Positions 8,639-18,079 of a stretch of 64,000 nucleotides of DNA are shown here, one piece after another; position 1 is the first letter of the stretch; each line of letters opens with the position of its first letter. Source of the stretch: DAOUKH01 sp965261455. Lineage in GTDB: Bacteria; Chloroflexota; Dehalococcoidia; SHYB01. Below the pieces are notes generated by a model. That model saw only the letters and a program-made list of their open reading frames with translations. It did no database searches and was not told the origin of the DNA. The stretch lies in assembly GCA_965261455.1 (NCBI GenBank), contig OZ253453.1, positions 1,364,001 to 1,428,000 of the forward strand, written 5' to 3'. Position numbers and translations under genes: made by a program.

Positions 8639-9802
8639 ATGGGCGACTACAAGGTCATTTCGGCGGACACACATATCGTCGAGCCACCCGACCTGTACAC
8701 CTCGAGGTTCGAGCCGGGGTTGAGAGACCGGGCCCCGCGGATAGAGCGCCGGACGACGAAGGCCGGGCAGGACTACGACGTGTGGATCGTGGACGGCCAA
8801 GAGGCCGGCATGTTGGGCACCTTCGTCAAGGCCGGTCAGCGGTTCGATGACCCAGAGAAGATCGACTTTCTGGGCTTCTGGGATGACGTGCGCAAGGCGG
8901 CCTACGACCCTCACGAGATGCTCAAAGAGTTGGAGATGGACGGGGTCTGGGCGGCATGCCCGCAACCCAGCCAGGGCCTCTTCTGGTACCGGTTGGACGA
9001 CCACGAGATTATCACCGCGACCTGCCGCGCCTACAACGACTGGATAGCCGAGTTCTGCCAGCCCTACCCCGATCGGCTCAAAGGCATCGGTGTTCTCAAC
9101 GTCGACGACGTCGACGAGGCCTGCGCCGAGATGGAGCACTGCGCCGAGATGGGGCTGGTAGGCGTCTTCATCCCGTCGTCGCCCCTCTGGGAGAGGCCCT
9201 ACCGCGACCCCATATACGAGAAACTGTGGTGGACCGCCCAGGACGTGGACCTACCCCTGCTGCTGCACATCGGCAGCAATCGTGGCGGCATCCCGGGCTG
9301 CGAGCTCACCATCGACACTGCCGACCTCACGGCGGCCGGCTTCGCCACCATCGACTACTGGGTCAGATACTCCATGACCTGCATGATCTTCGCCGGTGTG
9401 TTCGACCGCTACCCGAAGTTGAAAGTGGGCTCCGTCGAGCACGAGACGGCGTGGATCCCCCACTGGCTCAAACAGATGGACTTTATCTACATGGAACGGC
9501 CGGCGCAAAGCCGAAAGCTGGGATGGCGCTCCAAGCAAGGGTTCCTCCCCAGCGACTATTGGCGCGAGAACTTCTTTGTGGAGTTCATGGAAGACGACGC
9601 CGGCATCCAGATGCGTCACCTCATCGGGGTGGACAACATGCTCTGGGGGAACGACTTCCCCCACGCGGAGTCCACCTGGCCCCAGTCGATGCAGTTCCTG
9701 GACAGGATCTTCCAGGGCGTCCCCGACGAGGAACGCCGCAAGATAACCTCGGAGACGGCAGCCAAGATCTTCAAATTCACACTGCCATTAGGGTTGGCCT
9801 GA
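8639..9802 (+). CDS. Amidohydrolase family (PF04909-type) metal-dependent hydrolase
   Basis: A 387-aa TIM-barrel amidohydrolase. The N-terminal motif is SADTHIVEPPDL (D10-x-H12), the central His lies in LLLHIGSNRG, and the C-terminal Asp in WGNDFPHAEST. ATG at 8639 follows GGAGGGGG with 7-nt spacing. The gene has its own strong promoter and is followed at 32 bp by a solute-binding lipoprotein, so hydrolysis of an imported compound is plausible. It resembles the product of 24233-25375 on the other strand, which sits in a similar gene neighbourhood. Confidence 0.9.
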   Translation: MGDYKVISADTHIVEPPDLYTSRFEPGLRDRAPRIERRTTKAGQDYDVWIVDGQEAGMLGTFVKAGQRFDDPEKIDFLGFWDDVRKAAYDPHEMLKELEMDGVWAACPQPSQGLFWYRLDDHEIITATCRAYNDWIAEFCQPYPDRLKGIGVLNVDDVDEACAEMEHCAEMGLVGVFIPSSPLWERPYRDPIYEKLWWTAQDVDLPLLLHIGSNRGGIPGCELTIDTADLTAAGFATIDYWVRYSMTCMIFAGVFDRYPKLKVGSVEHETAWIPHWLKQMDFIYMERPAQSRKLGWRSKQGFLPSDYWRENFFVEFMEDDAGIQMRHLIGVDNMLWGNDFPHAESTWPQSMQFLDRIFQGVPDEERRKITSETAAKIFKFTLPLGLA

Positions 9803-9834
9803 GCCGCCACCACGATCAAACGGAGGAAGCCGTA

Positions 9835-11607
9835 ATGAACCAGCGGTCTCGATTCCGGAAGCTGCATTTCATGATTGGCGCGACGGCCCTGCTTGCGCTC
9901 ATCGTGGCCGCCTGCGCGGGACCGGCAGGACCGGCAGGACCGGCGGGCCCCGAAGGACCGGCGGGCCAAGCGGGAGCGGCGGGCCCCGAAGGCCCACAAG
10001 GCCCACAAGGGCCGACCGGGGGCGATGCTCCGGCTCCCCCATCGGCGCCGACTGCGACAGCGGTCCCACCCACCGCTACGCCCCTGCCCGCTCCGCCGCC
10101 GCCCGGGGACGAACCGAAGTACGGTGGAACACTGATTGCCGCCTCGTCGGGCGACCCCCCGAACCTCGACGTGGCCCGCGCCACCTCCGTTCAGCTCCTG
10201 CACATGTGGGGCCAGGCCTACAGCCAGTTGGTCCGCTACAACTTCGAGGAGCCCCTCGAAGAGATCGTCCCCGACCTTGCAACGGGGTGGGAGATAAGCG
10301 CCGACTCGAAGGTCTACACATTCAAGCTGCGGCAGGGCGTCAAATGGCACGACGGACAAGACTTCACCGCTGAAGACGCCAGGTTTGCTGTCCAAGTGCT
10401 GAAGGACGAAAACCCTCGCCTCATACCGGAGCTGGAGTCGGTCACCGCTATTGAGGCGGTTGGCGACGACACTCTGCGGATCAGCCTAAGCGCCCCCAGA
10501 GCGTCCCTCGTGGCGGTCCTCGGGATCATCCAGGCCCCGACCATAGCCAAGCACGTTTGGGAGGCCGCAGCCGGCGACCTGTCGGACGGGCCGACGGTGG
10601 GTACCGGGCCCTTCCTAGCAGGCGAGTATGTCCGGGGTGAGTCCGTCGACTTCACTCGATTCGACAGCTACTACTTGGAAGGCAAGCCCTACCTGGACGC
10701 CATCAGATACCTGATGATCGGCGACGAGTCGACCCGTATCGCGGCCTTCCGGACCGGCAGGGTGGACCTTCTGGGGCCCGGCGTCACCGACATCAACAAG
10801 GTCCAGCTTGCGCAGCTCCAAGGCGACGTGCCCGATCTCAGCCCCAACCCCTACGACCGGCTCTCTTCGAAGATCGTCATCATCAACACCGACCGTGAGC
10901 CGTTCACTGACGTGCGCGTGAGGCGCGCCATCTTCCTCGCCATCGACCGGTTTGAGGCTCTGGAAGTCCTCGACGACGTGACCAGGCCCGCGGGTCCCGC
11001 ATTCGCGCCGGGGTGGGAGCTGCCCGAAGAGGAGCTGCTTTCCATGCCGGGCTACCGCCAGGGCGCTGAAAAACAGAAAGACCTGGACGAGGCGAAGAGG
11101 CTGCTCACTGAGGCCGGTTTCCCCGACGGGTTCGATACCGAAGCCGTCACCGTAGGACCCGTGGCACGGCTGGTGAAGCTGCAAGTCTTCGTCGTAGACC
11201 AGCTCGCCAAGGTCGGCATCCGCGTGAAGTCGTCGCCGCTTCCCTTCCCTGAACTCGTCCCCAGAGCGGTCTCCAACGACTTCGACCTGTTCCCGGTGGA
11301 GTCCTCCGTTCTCTACATCGACCCCGACGCCAACTCCTACAACATCTCGGTCCAACCCTTCTCCAACGTCCTGGTCGACGAACGAACCAACGAGCTCTAT
11401 GCCCAGCAGCGGGCCGAACAAGACCCCACGAAGCGGCGCGAGTTGGTCTACGAGATGCAACGCCGCATGCTCGAGACGCTAGGGCAGATTCCCATCGCGT
11501 GGGGACAGGGCTTCTGGCCCTCTCAGCCGAGAATCAAGGGGTTCTTCCCACCCCTGGGCGTCTGGCTCCACGCACCGCGCTTGGACCACGTATGGATAGA
11601 CGAGTAA
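9835..11607 (+). CDS. ABC transporter solute-binding lipoprotein (SBP_bac_5) with collagen-like linker
   Basis: A 590-aa extracytoplasmic binding protein of the peptide/nickel/opine family. Residues 1-28 form a lipoprotein signal peptide ending LIVAAC. Directly after the Cys come about eleven Gly-X-Y triplets (mostly GPA, GPE, GPQ), then a Pro/Ala/Thr-rich stretch, then the SBP domain from KYGGTL onward, including FKLRQGVKWHDG. The linker should hold the binding domain away from the membrane, and the triplets could trimerise. ATG at 9835 has GGAGGAAG upstream. The frame is open far upstream (from 8956) but that part overlaps the amidohydrolase in another frame. It probably works with the DppB/DppC pair at 6294-8177. 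Confidence 0.93.
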   Translation: MNQRSRFRKLHFMIGATALLALIVAACAGPAGPAGPAGPEGPAGQAGAAGPEGPQGPQGPTGGDAPAPPSAPTATAVPPTATPLPAPPPPGDEPKYGGTLIAASSGDPPNLDVARATSVQLLHMWGQAYSQLVRYNFEEPLEEIVPDLATGWEISADSKVYTFKLRQGVKWHDGQDFTAEDARFAVQVLKDENPRLIPELESVTAIEAVGDDTLRISLSAPRASLVAVLGIIQAPTIAKHVWEAAAGDLSDGPTVGTGPFLAGEYVRGESVDFTRFDSYYLEGKPYLDAIRYLMIGDESTRIAAFRTGRVDLLGPGVTDINKVQLAQLQGDVPDLSPNPYDRLSSKIVIINTDREPFTDVRVRRAIFLAIDRFEALEVLDDVTRPAGPAFAPGWELPEEELLSMPGYRQGAEKQKDLDEAKRLLTEAGFPDGFDTEAVTVGPVARLVKLQVFVVDQLAKVGIRVKSSPLPFPELVPRAVSNDFDLFPVESSVLYIDPDANSYNISVQPFSNVLVDERTNELYAQQRAEQDPTKRRELVYEMQRRMLETLGQIPIAWGQGFWPSQPRIKGFFPPLGVWLHAPRLDHVWIDE

Positions 11608-11625
11608 CGCTCCTGACCTAGCAAC

Positions 11626-11657
11626 CGAATCGCCCCTGTTGCGGCAGGGGCGATTCG
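11626..11657 (+). terminator. Rho-independent-like terminator hairpin
   Basis: A perfect 13-bp inverted repeat (CGAATCGCCCCTG / CAGGGGCGATTCG) with a 6-nt loop, 19 bp after the solute-binding protein stop and followed by CTTTAGG. The T-run is short, so termination may be partial. Confidence 0.65.
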
Positions 11658-11733
11658 CTTTAGGCGCCTTTCGGGACGAGGAAAGAGTACCCTCACCACG
11701 GCGATGGGTTGGAGGAGGCGGTAGGAAGGAAGT

Positions 11734-13434
11734 ATGGCGATGTACGATCTGGTTATCCGCGGCGGCACTATCGTCGATGGGAGAGGCCTTCCCCGGTACA
11801 AGGCGGACCTCGCCGTCAAGGACGGCAGAATCGCCATGATCAGTGGGAAGATCAACGCGGGGGGTGCCAGAGAGCTTGACGCCGGCGGCTGCATCGTGGC
11901 CCCCGGCGCCGTCGACCTCCACACCCACTACGACGCCCAGGTCAACTGGGACCCCTATTGCTCCATGTCCGGCTGGTTCGGCGTGACCTCGCTCACCATC
12001 GGTCAGTGCGGCTTCGGCTTCGCGCCCACGCGGCCCGATGACCGAGAGTTGAACATGCGCATGATGAACCGCGTCGAGGCCATCCCCCTCCACTCGATGC
12101 AAAAGGGCATGCGTTGGGACTGGGAGACCTTCCCCGAGTACCTCGATAGCCTGGACCGCCAGGGCCTGGGACTCAATATCGGAGCGCTGTTTCCCATGTC
12201 TCCCATGCGCGGCTACGTCATGGGAATGCTGGAGTCCCGGCAGAGAACGTCGGCGACGGATGCGGAGATCAATCAGATCAAACAGATCTTCTATGACGCC
12301 ATGAAGGCTGGGGCCTTCGGATTCTCCGCCAACAAGAGCGCCGAGGACCGGCCCGACGACGGCGGCTACCTGCCCACCCACGTCACTTCCGATGAAGAAT
12401 ACCTGGCCATGGCCGAGGTCCTCGGAGAGTTCGGCGTCGGTCACATCGGCTGGACCATCGGCGTCCCTATCTTTGACGACCGCCCTGCTCAGCACAAGCT
12501 GGTGAGCAAAATGATGCGGATTTGCGGGCGTCCGGCGCACATCAACTGCATCTTCGCGACCCCCGAGGACATGGTCTGGCTGAATGAGTCTCGTGAAGAA
12601 GGTCTTCCCCTGCTGATCCAGCAGCCCACCATCTACCCCGACGCCATCTTCAAGCTCTCGGAGTACAACCTCTTCGATATCTACCCCAACTGGGTGCAAC
12701 CTCTGGTCGGCGGCGCCGAGGAACGGGCGGCCAAGCTGCGAGACCCGGCGACCCGCGCCGCCATGAAGCGCGATGTGGAAGGCCAGAGCGGCATTACCAC
12801 GCGTACGGATTGGGACACCTTCGCCGTCGTGGAAGTCGCTCACGAGCGAAACCGCAAGTACGAGGGCAAAACGATTGAAGAGATAGCCCGGATGGACGGG
12901 AAACACCCCCTCGACGCGCTCCTCGATCTCGCCCTCGACGAAAACCTCGAGACTGAATTCATGAACAAGTCGGGTGCCGGGGACCCTGGGGAAGAAGGGC
13001 TTGCGCCCCTCATCAAGCACCCCTACTTCCACATCTCCCTGTCGGATGGAGGGGCCCACACCAGATACTTCACCGTGAGCACCTGGCCCGTCAACTTCCT
13101 GGCGCACTGGGTCCGAGACAAAGAGCTCATGACCCTGGAAGAGGCCCACGTCAAGATGAGCGCCTACCCTGCATGGTTTGCCGACTTCAAAGACCGCGGC
13201 ACCTTACAACTGGGCGCCTGGGCCGACATCATCGTCTACGACTTCGACAAGCTGGGCTACATGTACCCCAAACCCGTCTTCGCCACCGACTTCCCCGGCG
13301 GGGAGCGGCGGATCATTCAGAAGCCCACCGGCCTCCGCTACACCATCGTCAACGGCACAGTCACGTTCGAGGAGAACGACTGCACCGGCGCCCTGCCCGG
13401 CAAGCTGCTCCGCAGTTACGACATGGTCGCGTAG
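11734..13434 (+). CDS. Amidohydrolase_3 family, D-aminoacylase/N-acyl-D-amino-acid deacylase-like
   Basis: A 566-aa metal-dependent amidohydrolase of the D-aminoacylase group, which removes acyl groups from N-acyl-D-amino acids or related amides. It has the small beta-sandwich start (YDLVIRGGTIVDG), the metal HxH in DLHTHYDAQ near residue 70, a zinc-Cys-like segment GQCGFGFAP (compare GNCG in D-aminoacylase), and the late Asp in SDGGAHTRY. The C-terminus returns to the sandwich domain. ATG at 11734 follows AGGAAGGAAG; a second ATG two codons later is also possible. It lies between two solute-binding lipoproteins. A close relative is encoded at 22502-24190. Confidence 0.9.
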   Translation: MAMYDLVIRGGTIVDGRGLPRYKADLAVKDGRIAMISGKINAGGARELDAGGCIVAPGAVDLHTHYDAQVNWDPYCSMSGWFGVTSLTIGQCGFGFAPTRPDDRELNMRMMNRVEAIPLHSMQKGMRWDWETFPEYLDSLDRQGLGLNIGALFPMSPMRGYVMGMLESRQRTSATDAEINQIKQIFYDAMKAGAFGFSANKSAEDRPDDGGYLPTHVTSDEEYLAMAEVLGEFGVGHIGWTIGVPIFDDRPAQHKLVSKMMRICGRPAHINCIFATPEDMVWLNESREEGLPLLIQQPTIYPDAIFKLSEYNLFDIYPNWVQPLVGGAEERAAKLRDPATRAAMKRDVEGQSGITTRTDWDTFAVVEVAHERNRKYEGKTIEEIARMDGKHPLDALLDLALDENLETEFMNKSGAGDPGEEGLAPLIKHPYFHISLSDGGAHTRYFTVSTWPVNFLAHWVRDKELMTLEEAHVKMSAYPAWFADFKDRGTLQLGAWADIIVYDFDKLGYMYPKPVFATDFPGGERRIIQKPTGLRYTIVNGTVTFEENDCTGALPGKLLRSYDMVA

Positions 13435-13499
13435 GGCGCCTACCGGGCAACGAACAAGATAACGCTTACAGCGCTAGACAATTCCCGAGGAGGCAGGAT

Positions 13500-15290
13500 A
13501 TGAAGGGCCGACTAGCTGTTTTCATCGCGGCTGCCGCCATTGTCTCCTTGGTGGTCGCCGCCTGCGCCGGTCCGGCAGGACCGGCGGGCCCAGCGGGACC
13601 GGCGGGCCCGGCAGGACCGGCGGGCGCAGCGGGACCGGCGGGCGCAGCGGGACCGGCAGGCCCCGAGGGCCCACAAGGGCCGGCCGGGGGCGATGCTCCG
13701 GCCCCCCCACCGGCGCCGACTGCGACAGCGGTCCCACCCACGGCCACGCCCACACCGGAGCCGGCCCCAACGCCGGCTCCGCCCACGGAGTCCCAGCCTC
13801 GCCGGGGCGGTATCTTGACGGTCTCTGGAGGCGATCCGCCCAACATCGACCCCATCAAGGCCGTCACCAGCCAGTATTACCTGCACTGGGGCAATATCTA
13901 TAGCGGCCTGGTCCAGTACAACCCAAGGCAGCCGGTGAACCAGATCATTCCAGACCTCGCGGAGAGCTGGGAGATAGGCGCCGATCTCACCCGGTACACG
14001 TTCAAGATGCGCCCCGGCGTCAATTGGCACGATGGCCAGGCATTCAGCGCCGCCGACGCCAAGTGGAGTCTGGAGACCCTCATGGCGGAGGGCGGCCACG
14101 CCGCCGAACTACCCGCTATCGCTACGATTGAGGCCCCCGACGACGGCACCCTGGTGCTCAATCTGGAGCGGCCGCAGGCCTCGGTGCTCCAGATACTCGG
14201 CCTCATCTTCGTCCCCATCGTGGCTCAGCATGTCTACGAAGCGAACGGCGGGGACCTGTCCAACGGCCCGAACATCGGCACCGGCCCCTTCCTAGAAGCG
14301 GAGTACCAGAAGGGTGAGGCCGCGGAGCTCATTCGAAACCCCAATTACTTCGAGACGGTCGACGGCACCCAGTTGCCCTACCTCGATGGAGTCAAGACGT
14401 TCATGATCCGCGACTTGGAGACCAGCTTGGCCGCATTCCGCGCCGGGCGGATCATGCTGCTGGACCCGCGCGTCGGCATCGACAGGGCCCAAGTGGAGCG
14501 GCTGAAGGGAAGCGTCCCCGACCTCAAGCCAACGCCGTGGGACATGCTGCAGATATCGACACTCCTGATAAACCCCGACGCCGAACCCTGGAACGACCAG
14601 CGCGTGCGGCAGGCCGCCAACTTGGCCATCGACCGGTGGGAGGCCGTGGAGCTCAACGAGAACCTGTACAAGCCCGCCGGCCCCATCGTCTCACCCGGAT
14701 GGGGTCTCTCCGACGAGGAGCTCTTTGCACTGCCGGGATTCCGTAAGGGGGCAGACAAGGAGCAAGACCGTGAAGAGGCTCGGCGACTCCTCGCCGAGGC
14801 CGGCTACCCCGACGGCTTTGAAAGCGAGTTGATGCACTTCACCCATGCCGCCTGGATGCAGGACCTCGCGGTGTTTGCCATAGACCAGTTGGCCAAGGTC
14901 GGCATAAGGATGAAGTCCAACGGTCTGCCCTTGGCCGAAGCCCTAGACGCCTGGCAGCAACAGGCGTTCAACGTGACCACCTTTGGACACAACATCTCCT
15001 TCCCCGACCCTGACGCCACCGAGAAAAACGTCAAGCCCAACATCTTCCACTTCCTCGAAGACGCCAGACTCATCGAGCTCTTCGACCAGCAGGCGGTGGA
15101 GGCCGACCTGGACAAGCGCCGGCAGCTTGTGACCGAAATGCAGCGCCTCATGATGGAGACCTCCGCCGTGATCTATATCGGCTGGCAGGAGAACTTCTCC
15201 CCGGTCGCGCCCCAGGTCGAGGGCCACGAGGGCGGCCTTGGGATATGGAGCCGTATCCGCCACCATTACGTCTGGCTCTCCGACGGATAG
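13500..15290 (+). CDS. ABC transporter solute-binding lipoprotein (SBP_bac_5) with collagen-like linker
   Basis: A 596-aa binding protein similar in plan to the one at 9835. The signal peptide ends SLVVAAC, followed by about twelve Gly-X-Y triplets (GPA, GAA, GPE, GPQ), a Pro/Thr-rich spacer and the SBP domain starting RRGGILTVSGGDPPN. FKMRPGVNWHDG marks the conserved binding-protein core. ATG at 13500 follows GAGGAGGCAGG. Two binding proteins near one permease pair suggests that either two substrates share a transporter or the second set of permeases is elsewhere. The triplet DNA is itself a short GC-rich repeat prone to slippage. Confidence 0.93.
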   Translation: MKGRLAVFIAAAAIVSLVVAACAGPAGPAGPAGPAGPAGPAGAAGPAGAAGPAGPEGPQGPAGGDAPAPPPAPTATAVPPTATPTPEPAPTPAPPTESQPRRGGILTVSGGDPPNIDPIKAVTSQYYLHWGNIYSGLVQYNPRQPVNQIIPDLAESWEIGADLTRYTFKMRPGVNWHDGQAFSAADAKWSLETLMAEGGHAAELPAIATIEAPDDGTLVLNLERPQASVLQILGLIFVPIVAQHVYEANGGDLSNGPNIGTGPFLEAEYQKGEAAELIRNPNYFETVDGTQLPYLDGVKTFMIRDLETSLAAFRAGRIMLLDPRVGIDRAQVERLKGSVPDLKPTPWDMLQISTLLINPDAEPWNDQRVRQAANLAIDRWEAVELNENLYKPAGPIVSPGWGLSDEELFALPGFRKGADKEQDREEARRLLAEAGYPDGFESELMHFTHAAWMQDLAVFAIDQLAKVGIRMKSNGLPLAEALDAWQQQAFNVTTFGHNISFPDPDATEKNVKPNIFHFLEDARLIELFDQQAVEADLDKRRQLVTEMQRLMMETSAVIYIGWQENFSPVAPQVEGHEGGLGIWSRIRHHYVWLSDG

Positions 15291-15309
15291 CGCGGAATCG
15301 AAAGTACAC

Positions 15310-15340
15310 CGGGGCTGCCGCCCTAGGGACGGTAGCCCCG
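15310..15340 (+). terminator. Terminator-like hairpin
   Basis: An 11-bp stem (CGGGGCTGCCG / CGGTAGCCCCG, one G-U pair) around a 9-nt loop, 19 bp after the binding-protein stop. No T-run follows, so it may be a stabilising hairpin instead. The rest of the 164-bp gap shows nothing else. Confidence 0.45.
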
Positions 15341-15454
15341 CGTCACGTCCGGCCAATGAGGACTGCATCCCCGGCGAGTGACGAAACCGCGGATGCGGGC
15401 AACGTCTGCTGAGGTCGTCATCGACCCGAATAGTCGCGAACTTCGCGGTTCGCC

Positions 15455-16678
15455 TTGATTCGCCGGATACACCCCGCCTGGTGGGTCCTATCCCTGATCG
15501 TGGCGGCCCTGTTCGCCCTCAACGGAGCGCGGGCGTCCTTCGCCGTCTTGTACGGGCCGCTGGAAGAAGAGGCCGGATGGAGCCGCGTTTCGGTCGCCGG
15601 GGCGGCCACCCTCGGCCAGATTGTTATGGGCGTTTCCTTCATCGTCGCCGGCGTGGCCGTCGACCGCTACGGCCCGCGGCGGGTGTTGCCCATCTTCGCG
15701 CTGCTGCACCTTGGGGGCTACCTCCTAGCGGCCCGCGCTACCGAGGTGTGGCAGCTCTATATCGGCTTCGGCCTGTTAGGCAGCATTGCCTTCGGTATAG
15801 GAGTAGGCCCGCTGCTGGCCATCGTCGCCCGGTGGTTTCACCACCATCAGGGCTTGGCTCTGGGCATCGGCTCCTCCGCCGGACAGGCGGGAGCCGCCCT
15901 CTTCTCACCCATGACGGCGTTGCTCGCCGACGGCGTCGGCTGGCGGTGGACCTTCGCGCTGCTGGGTTTCATCCCATTCGTGCTCCTTCTCCTCGCGGCT
16001 GGATTCTTGTATCGCCGGCCTGAAGAGAAGGGCGGGCACCCCTATGGTGCCGAGTCTTCGGCCAGCGGTGAGACCGGCGCTCGCCCAACGGTGCCGCAGC
16101 CACCCTTCGGACCGTCAGTCCGGGAAGCGCTCCGCCAAAGAGCCCTGTGGTGGGCATGCCTTGTTTATTTCAGCGCGAACATCAGTACGGGGCTCATCAT
16201 ATTGCACATCGTGAACCATGGACGGGAAGTGGGGCTCTCCGCGGTGACGGCGGCCGGGCTCCTCTCCGTGGTCACTGGCGTGAGCGTGGTGGGGAGGATA
16301 GGGGGTGGCGCCATCGCCGACCGGGCGGGCTTCGGCAGACTCCTGCCGGTAAGCTGCGTCGTGATGGCGGCAGGGGTGGGACTCCTGGCGGCCTTCTCCC
16401 ATCCGGCCTTGCTGTACCTTTCCGCCGCGATTTATGGCATCGGTCTCGGTGGGGCCGTAGTCCTGCAGACCATCGTGATCCGGGCCATCGTCGGCGAGCA
16501 TATCCTGGGAACGGCCGTCGGGATCATCCTGCTGGCGGTCAACCTTGGGGCCGGACTCGGCGTCTTCCTCGGCGGGCTGATCGATTCCTACCTCCCCTCA
16601 TTCCTTATCGGCGCCGGTGGAGCAGGCGTCGCCGCGTTGAGCGCCACGCGGTTGAGCGCGGCGCGCCGCCGGGCTTGA
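15455..16678 (+). CDS. MFS transporter
   Basis: A 407-aa major facilitator carrier with about 12 predicted membrane helices and a hydrophilic central loop (around residues 190-215, EEKGGHPYGAESSASGE). The motif between helices 2 and 3 reads VDRYGPRRVLP, a version of the MFS loop signature. It looks like the OxlT/monocarboxylate-type MFS group, so an organic-acid substrate is plausible but not shown. TTG at 15455 is the first usable start; no strong ribosome binding site is visible. It precedes a CoA transferase, which fits import of a carboxylate followed by activation. Confidence 0.85.
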   Translation: MIRRIHPAWWVLSLIVAALFALNGARASFAVLYGPLEEEAGWSRVSVAGAATLGQIVMGVSFIVAGVAVDRYGPRRVLPIFALLHLGGYLLAARATEVWQLYIGFGLLGSIAFGIGVGPLLAIVARWFHHHQGLALGIGSSAGQAGAALFSPMTALLADGVGWRWTFALLGFIPFVLLLLAAGFLYRRPEEKGGHPYGAESSASGETGARPTVPQPPFGPSVREALRQRALWWACLVYFSANISTGLIILHIVNHGREVGLSAVTAAGLLSVVTGVSVVGRIGGGAIADRAGFGRLLPVSCVVMAAGVGLLAAFSHPALLYLSAAIYGIGLGGAVVLQTIVIRAIVGEHILGTAVGIILLAVNLGAGLGVFLGGLIDSYLPSFLIGAGGAGVAALSATRLSAARRRA

Positions 16679-16841
16679 GCAGCGGTCAGCGAGCGGCCAG
16701 CTTCAGGGAGTGCCGATATGTTGTGAGGCGAGGGGGATTCTGCCATTCTTGTGCTGTCCCCGACATCGCAGGCGAGACTCGGAGCACGCCCTTGGCCGCG
16801 TAACATTGGGCGGCCGTGGCACACATTCAAGGAGGCCCCAA

Positions 16842-18071
16842 ATGAGCGGTCCGCTTCACGGAATACGAGTAGCCGACCTGACCCACTTCATGGCCGGGCC
16901 CGTTTGCACGTCATTACTCCGGGACTTGGGGGCGGAGGTGATTAAGGTCGAGCCGCTACAGGGAGAGGCGGGCCGGTATGGCGGGGCCTACCCTACTCCC
17001 TATGGGGAGAGTCTCACCTTCCAAGTCCACAACCGTGGAAAGATGTCCACGACCGTGGACCTGAAGACCGAAGAAGGCAAGGCCCTCTTTCGCGATCTGA
17101 TTCGGGTCTCCGACGCATGCGTAGAGAACTTCCGCCCCGGCGTGATGGCCAGGCTCGGCATCGGGTACGAGGACCTCAAGAAGATCAACCCCACGATCGT
17201 GCTCGCGTCGATCTCCGGCTTCGGCCAGAGTGGGCCGTATTCCCAACTCCCATGCGTTGACTTCATCGCTCAGGCGATGAGCGGGCTGATGAGCCTCAAC
17301 GGCCAGCCCGGCGACCCGCCCACGAAGTACGGCGTCGAAATGGCCGACTACTCCGGGGGCATGTTTGGGGCCCTCAGTGTCGCGGCGGCCCTCTGTCAGC
17401 GGGCCATGTCCGGCCGGAGCGAGCACATCGACGTCGGCATGCTCGACGCCATGGTCTACCAATTGAACTATCACCCCATCCGCTACAAGTTCGCCGATCT
17501 CTTCTATCAACGGATCGGCAACCGGGTGGCGGGGGCCGGCGTGTCCGGTGCCTATCCATGCAAGGACGGCCACATCGTCATCGCGGGCGGCGGCGACGCG
17601 AATTGGCAGCGATTGACCAAGGTCATAGGCCACGCGGAGCTTGCCGATGATCCCCGCTACGCCCGCACGCCGAAGCGCTGGGAGAACCACGATGATCTCG
17701 ACGTTTTGATCGAGGAGTGGTCTCGCGAGCTTACCGTCGACGAAGCGCTCGCCGCCCTGCGGGAAGAAGACTTGGTCGTGGGCCCGGTCCGAGAGCTGCC
17801 CGACATCTTCGAGGACGAACACCTCAAGGCCCGCGAGATGTTGGTCGAGGTCGAGCACCCATTGCACGGCGCGCTGACGGTGCCGGGGCCCGTTCCCAAG
17901 TTGCGAAACTCGAAGCTTGCGAAGATAGACTCAGCAGCCCCGCTGGTCGCCGAGCACAACGGCTACGTCGTCAGCGAGCTGCTGGGCCGGTCGACGCAGG
18001 AACTTCGCTCTCTGGAGGAGAACGAAGTCATCTTTCCCAAGGTCCCCGGCGCGTTGGCGCAGGACCCGTAG
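16842..18071 (+). CDS. CaiB/BaiF family III CoA transferase
   Basis: A 409-aa single-domain CoA transferase. It begins with the family signature GIRVADLTHFMAGP and GAEVIKVEP. The catalytic Asp lies in EMADYSGGM near residue 170, matching the formyl-CoA transferase Asp. It should exchange CoA between an acyl-CoA donor and a carboxylic acid. ATG at 16842 follows AAGGAGGCCCCAA, an optimal ribosome binding site; open sequence back to 16710 is low-quality and not family-like. The gene is convergent with the molybdenum hydroxylase, 8 bp apart, leaving no room for a separate terminator. Confidence 0.92.
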   Translation: MSGPLHGIRVADLTHFMAGPVCTSLLRDLGAEVIKVEPLQGEAGRYGGAYPTPYGESLTFQVHNRGKMSTTVDLKTEEGKALFRDLIRVSDACVENFRPGVMARLGIGYEDLKKINPTIVLASISGFGQSGPYSQLPCVDFIAQAMSGLMSLNGQPGDPPTKYGVEMADYSGGMFGALSVAAALCQRAMSGRSEHIDVGMLDAMVYQLNYHPIRYKFADLFYQRIGNRVAGAGVSGAYPCKDGHIVIAGGGDANWQRLTKVIGHAELADDPRYARTPKRWENHDDLDVLIEEWSRELTVDEALAALREEDLVVGPVRELPDIFEDEHLKAREMLVEVEHPLHGALTVPGPVPKLRNSKLAKIDSAAPLVAEHNGYVVSELLGRSTQELRSLEENEVIFPKVPGALAQDP

Positions 18072-18079
18072 CCTGCAGA

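Noticed and set aside
8956..9834. Long in-frame extension upstream of the first solute-binding lipoprotein
   Set aside because: It overlaps the amidohydrolase in another frame, and the signal peptide with lipobox starts cleanly at 9835 after a strong ribosome binding site.
13563..13695. A separate collagen-like gene on either strand over the GPA repeats
   Set aside because: The repeats follow a lipobox in frame with a binding protein; other-frame readings are shadows of the repetitive GC-rich DNA.
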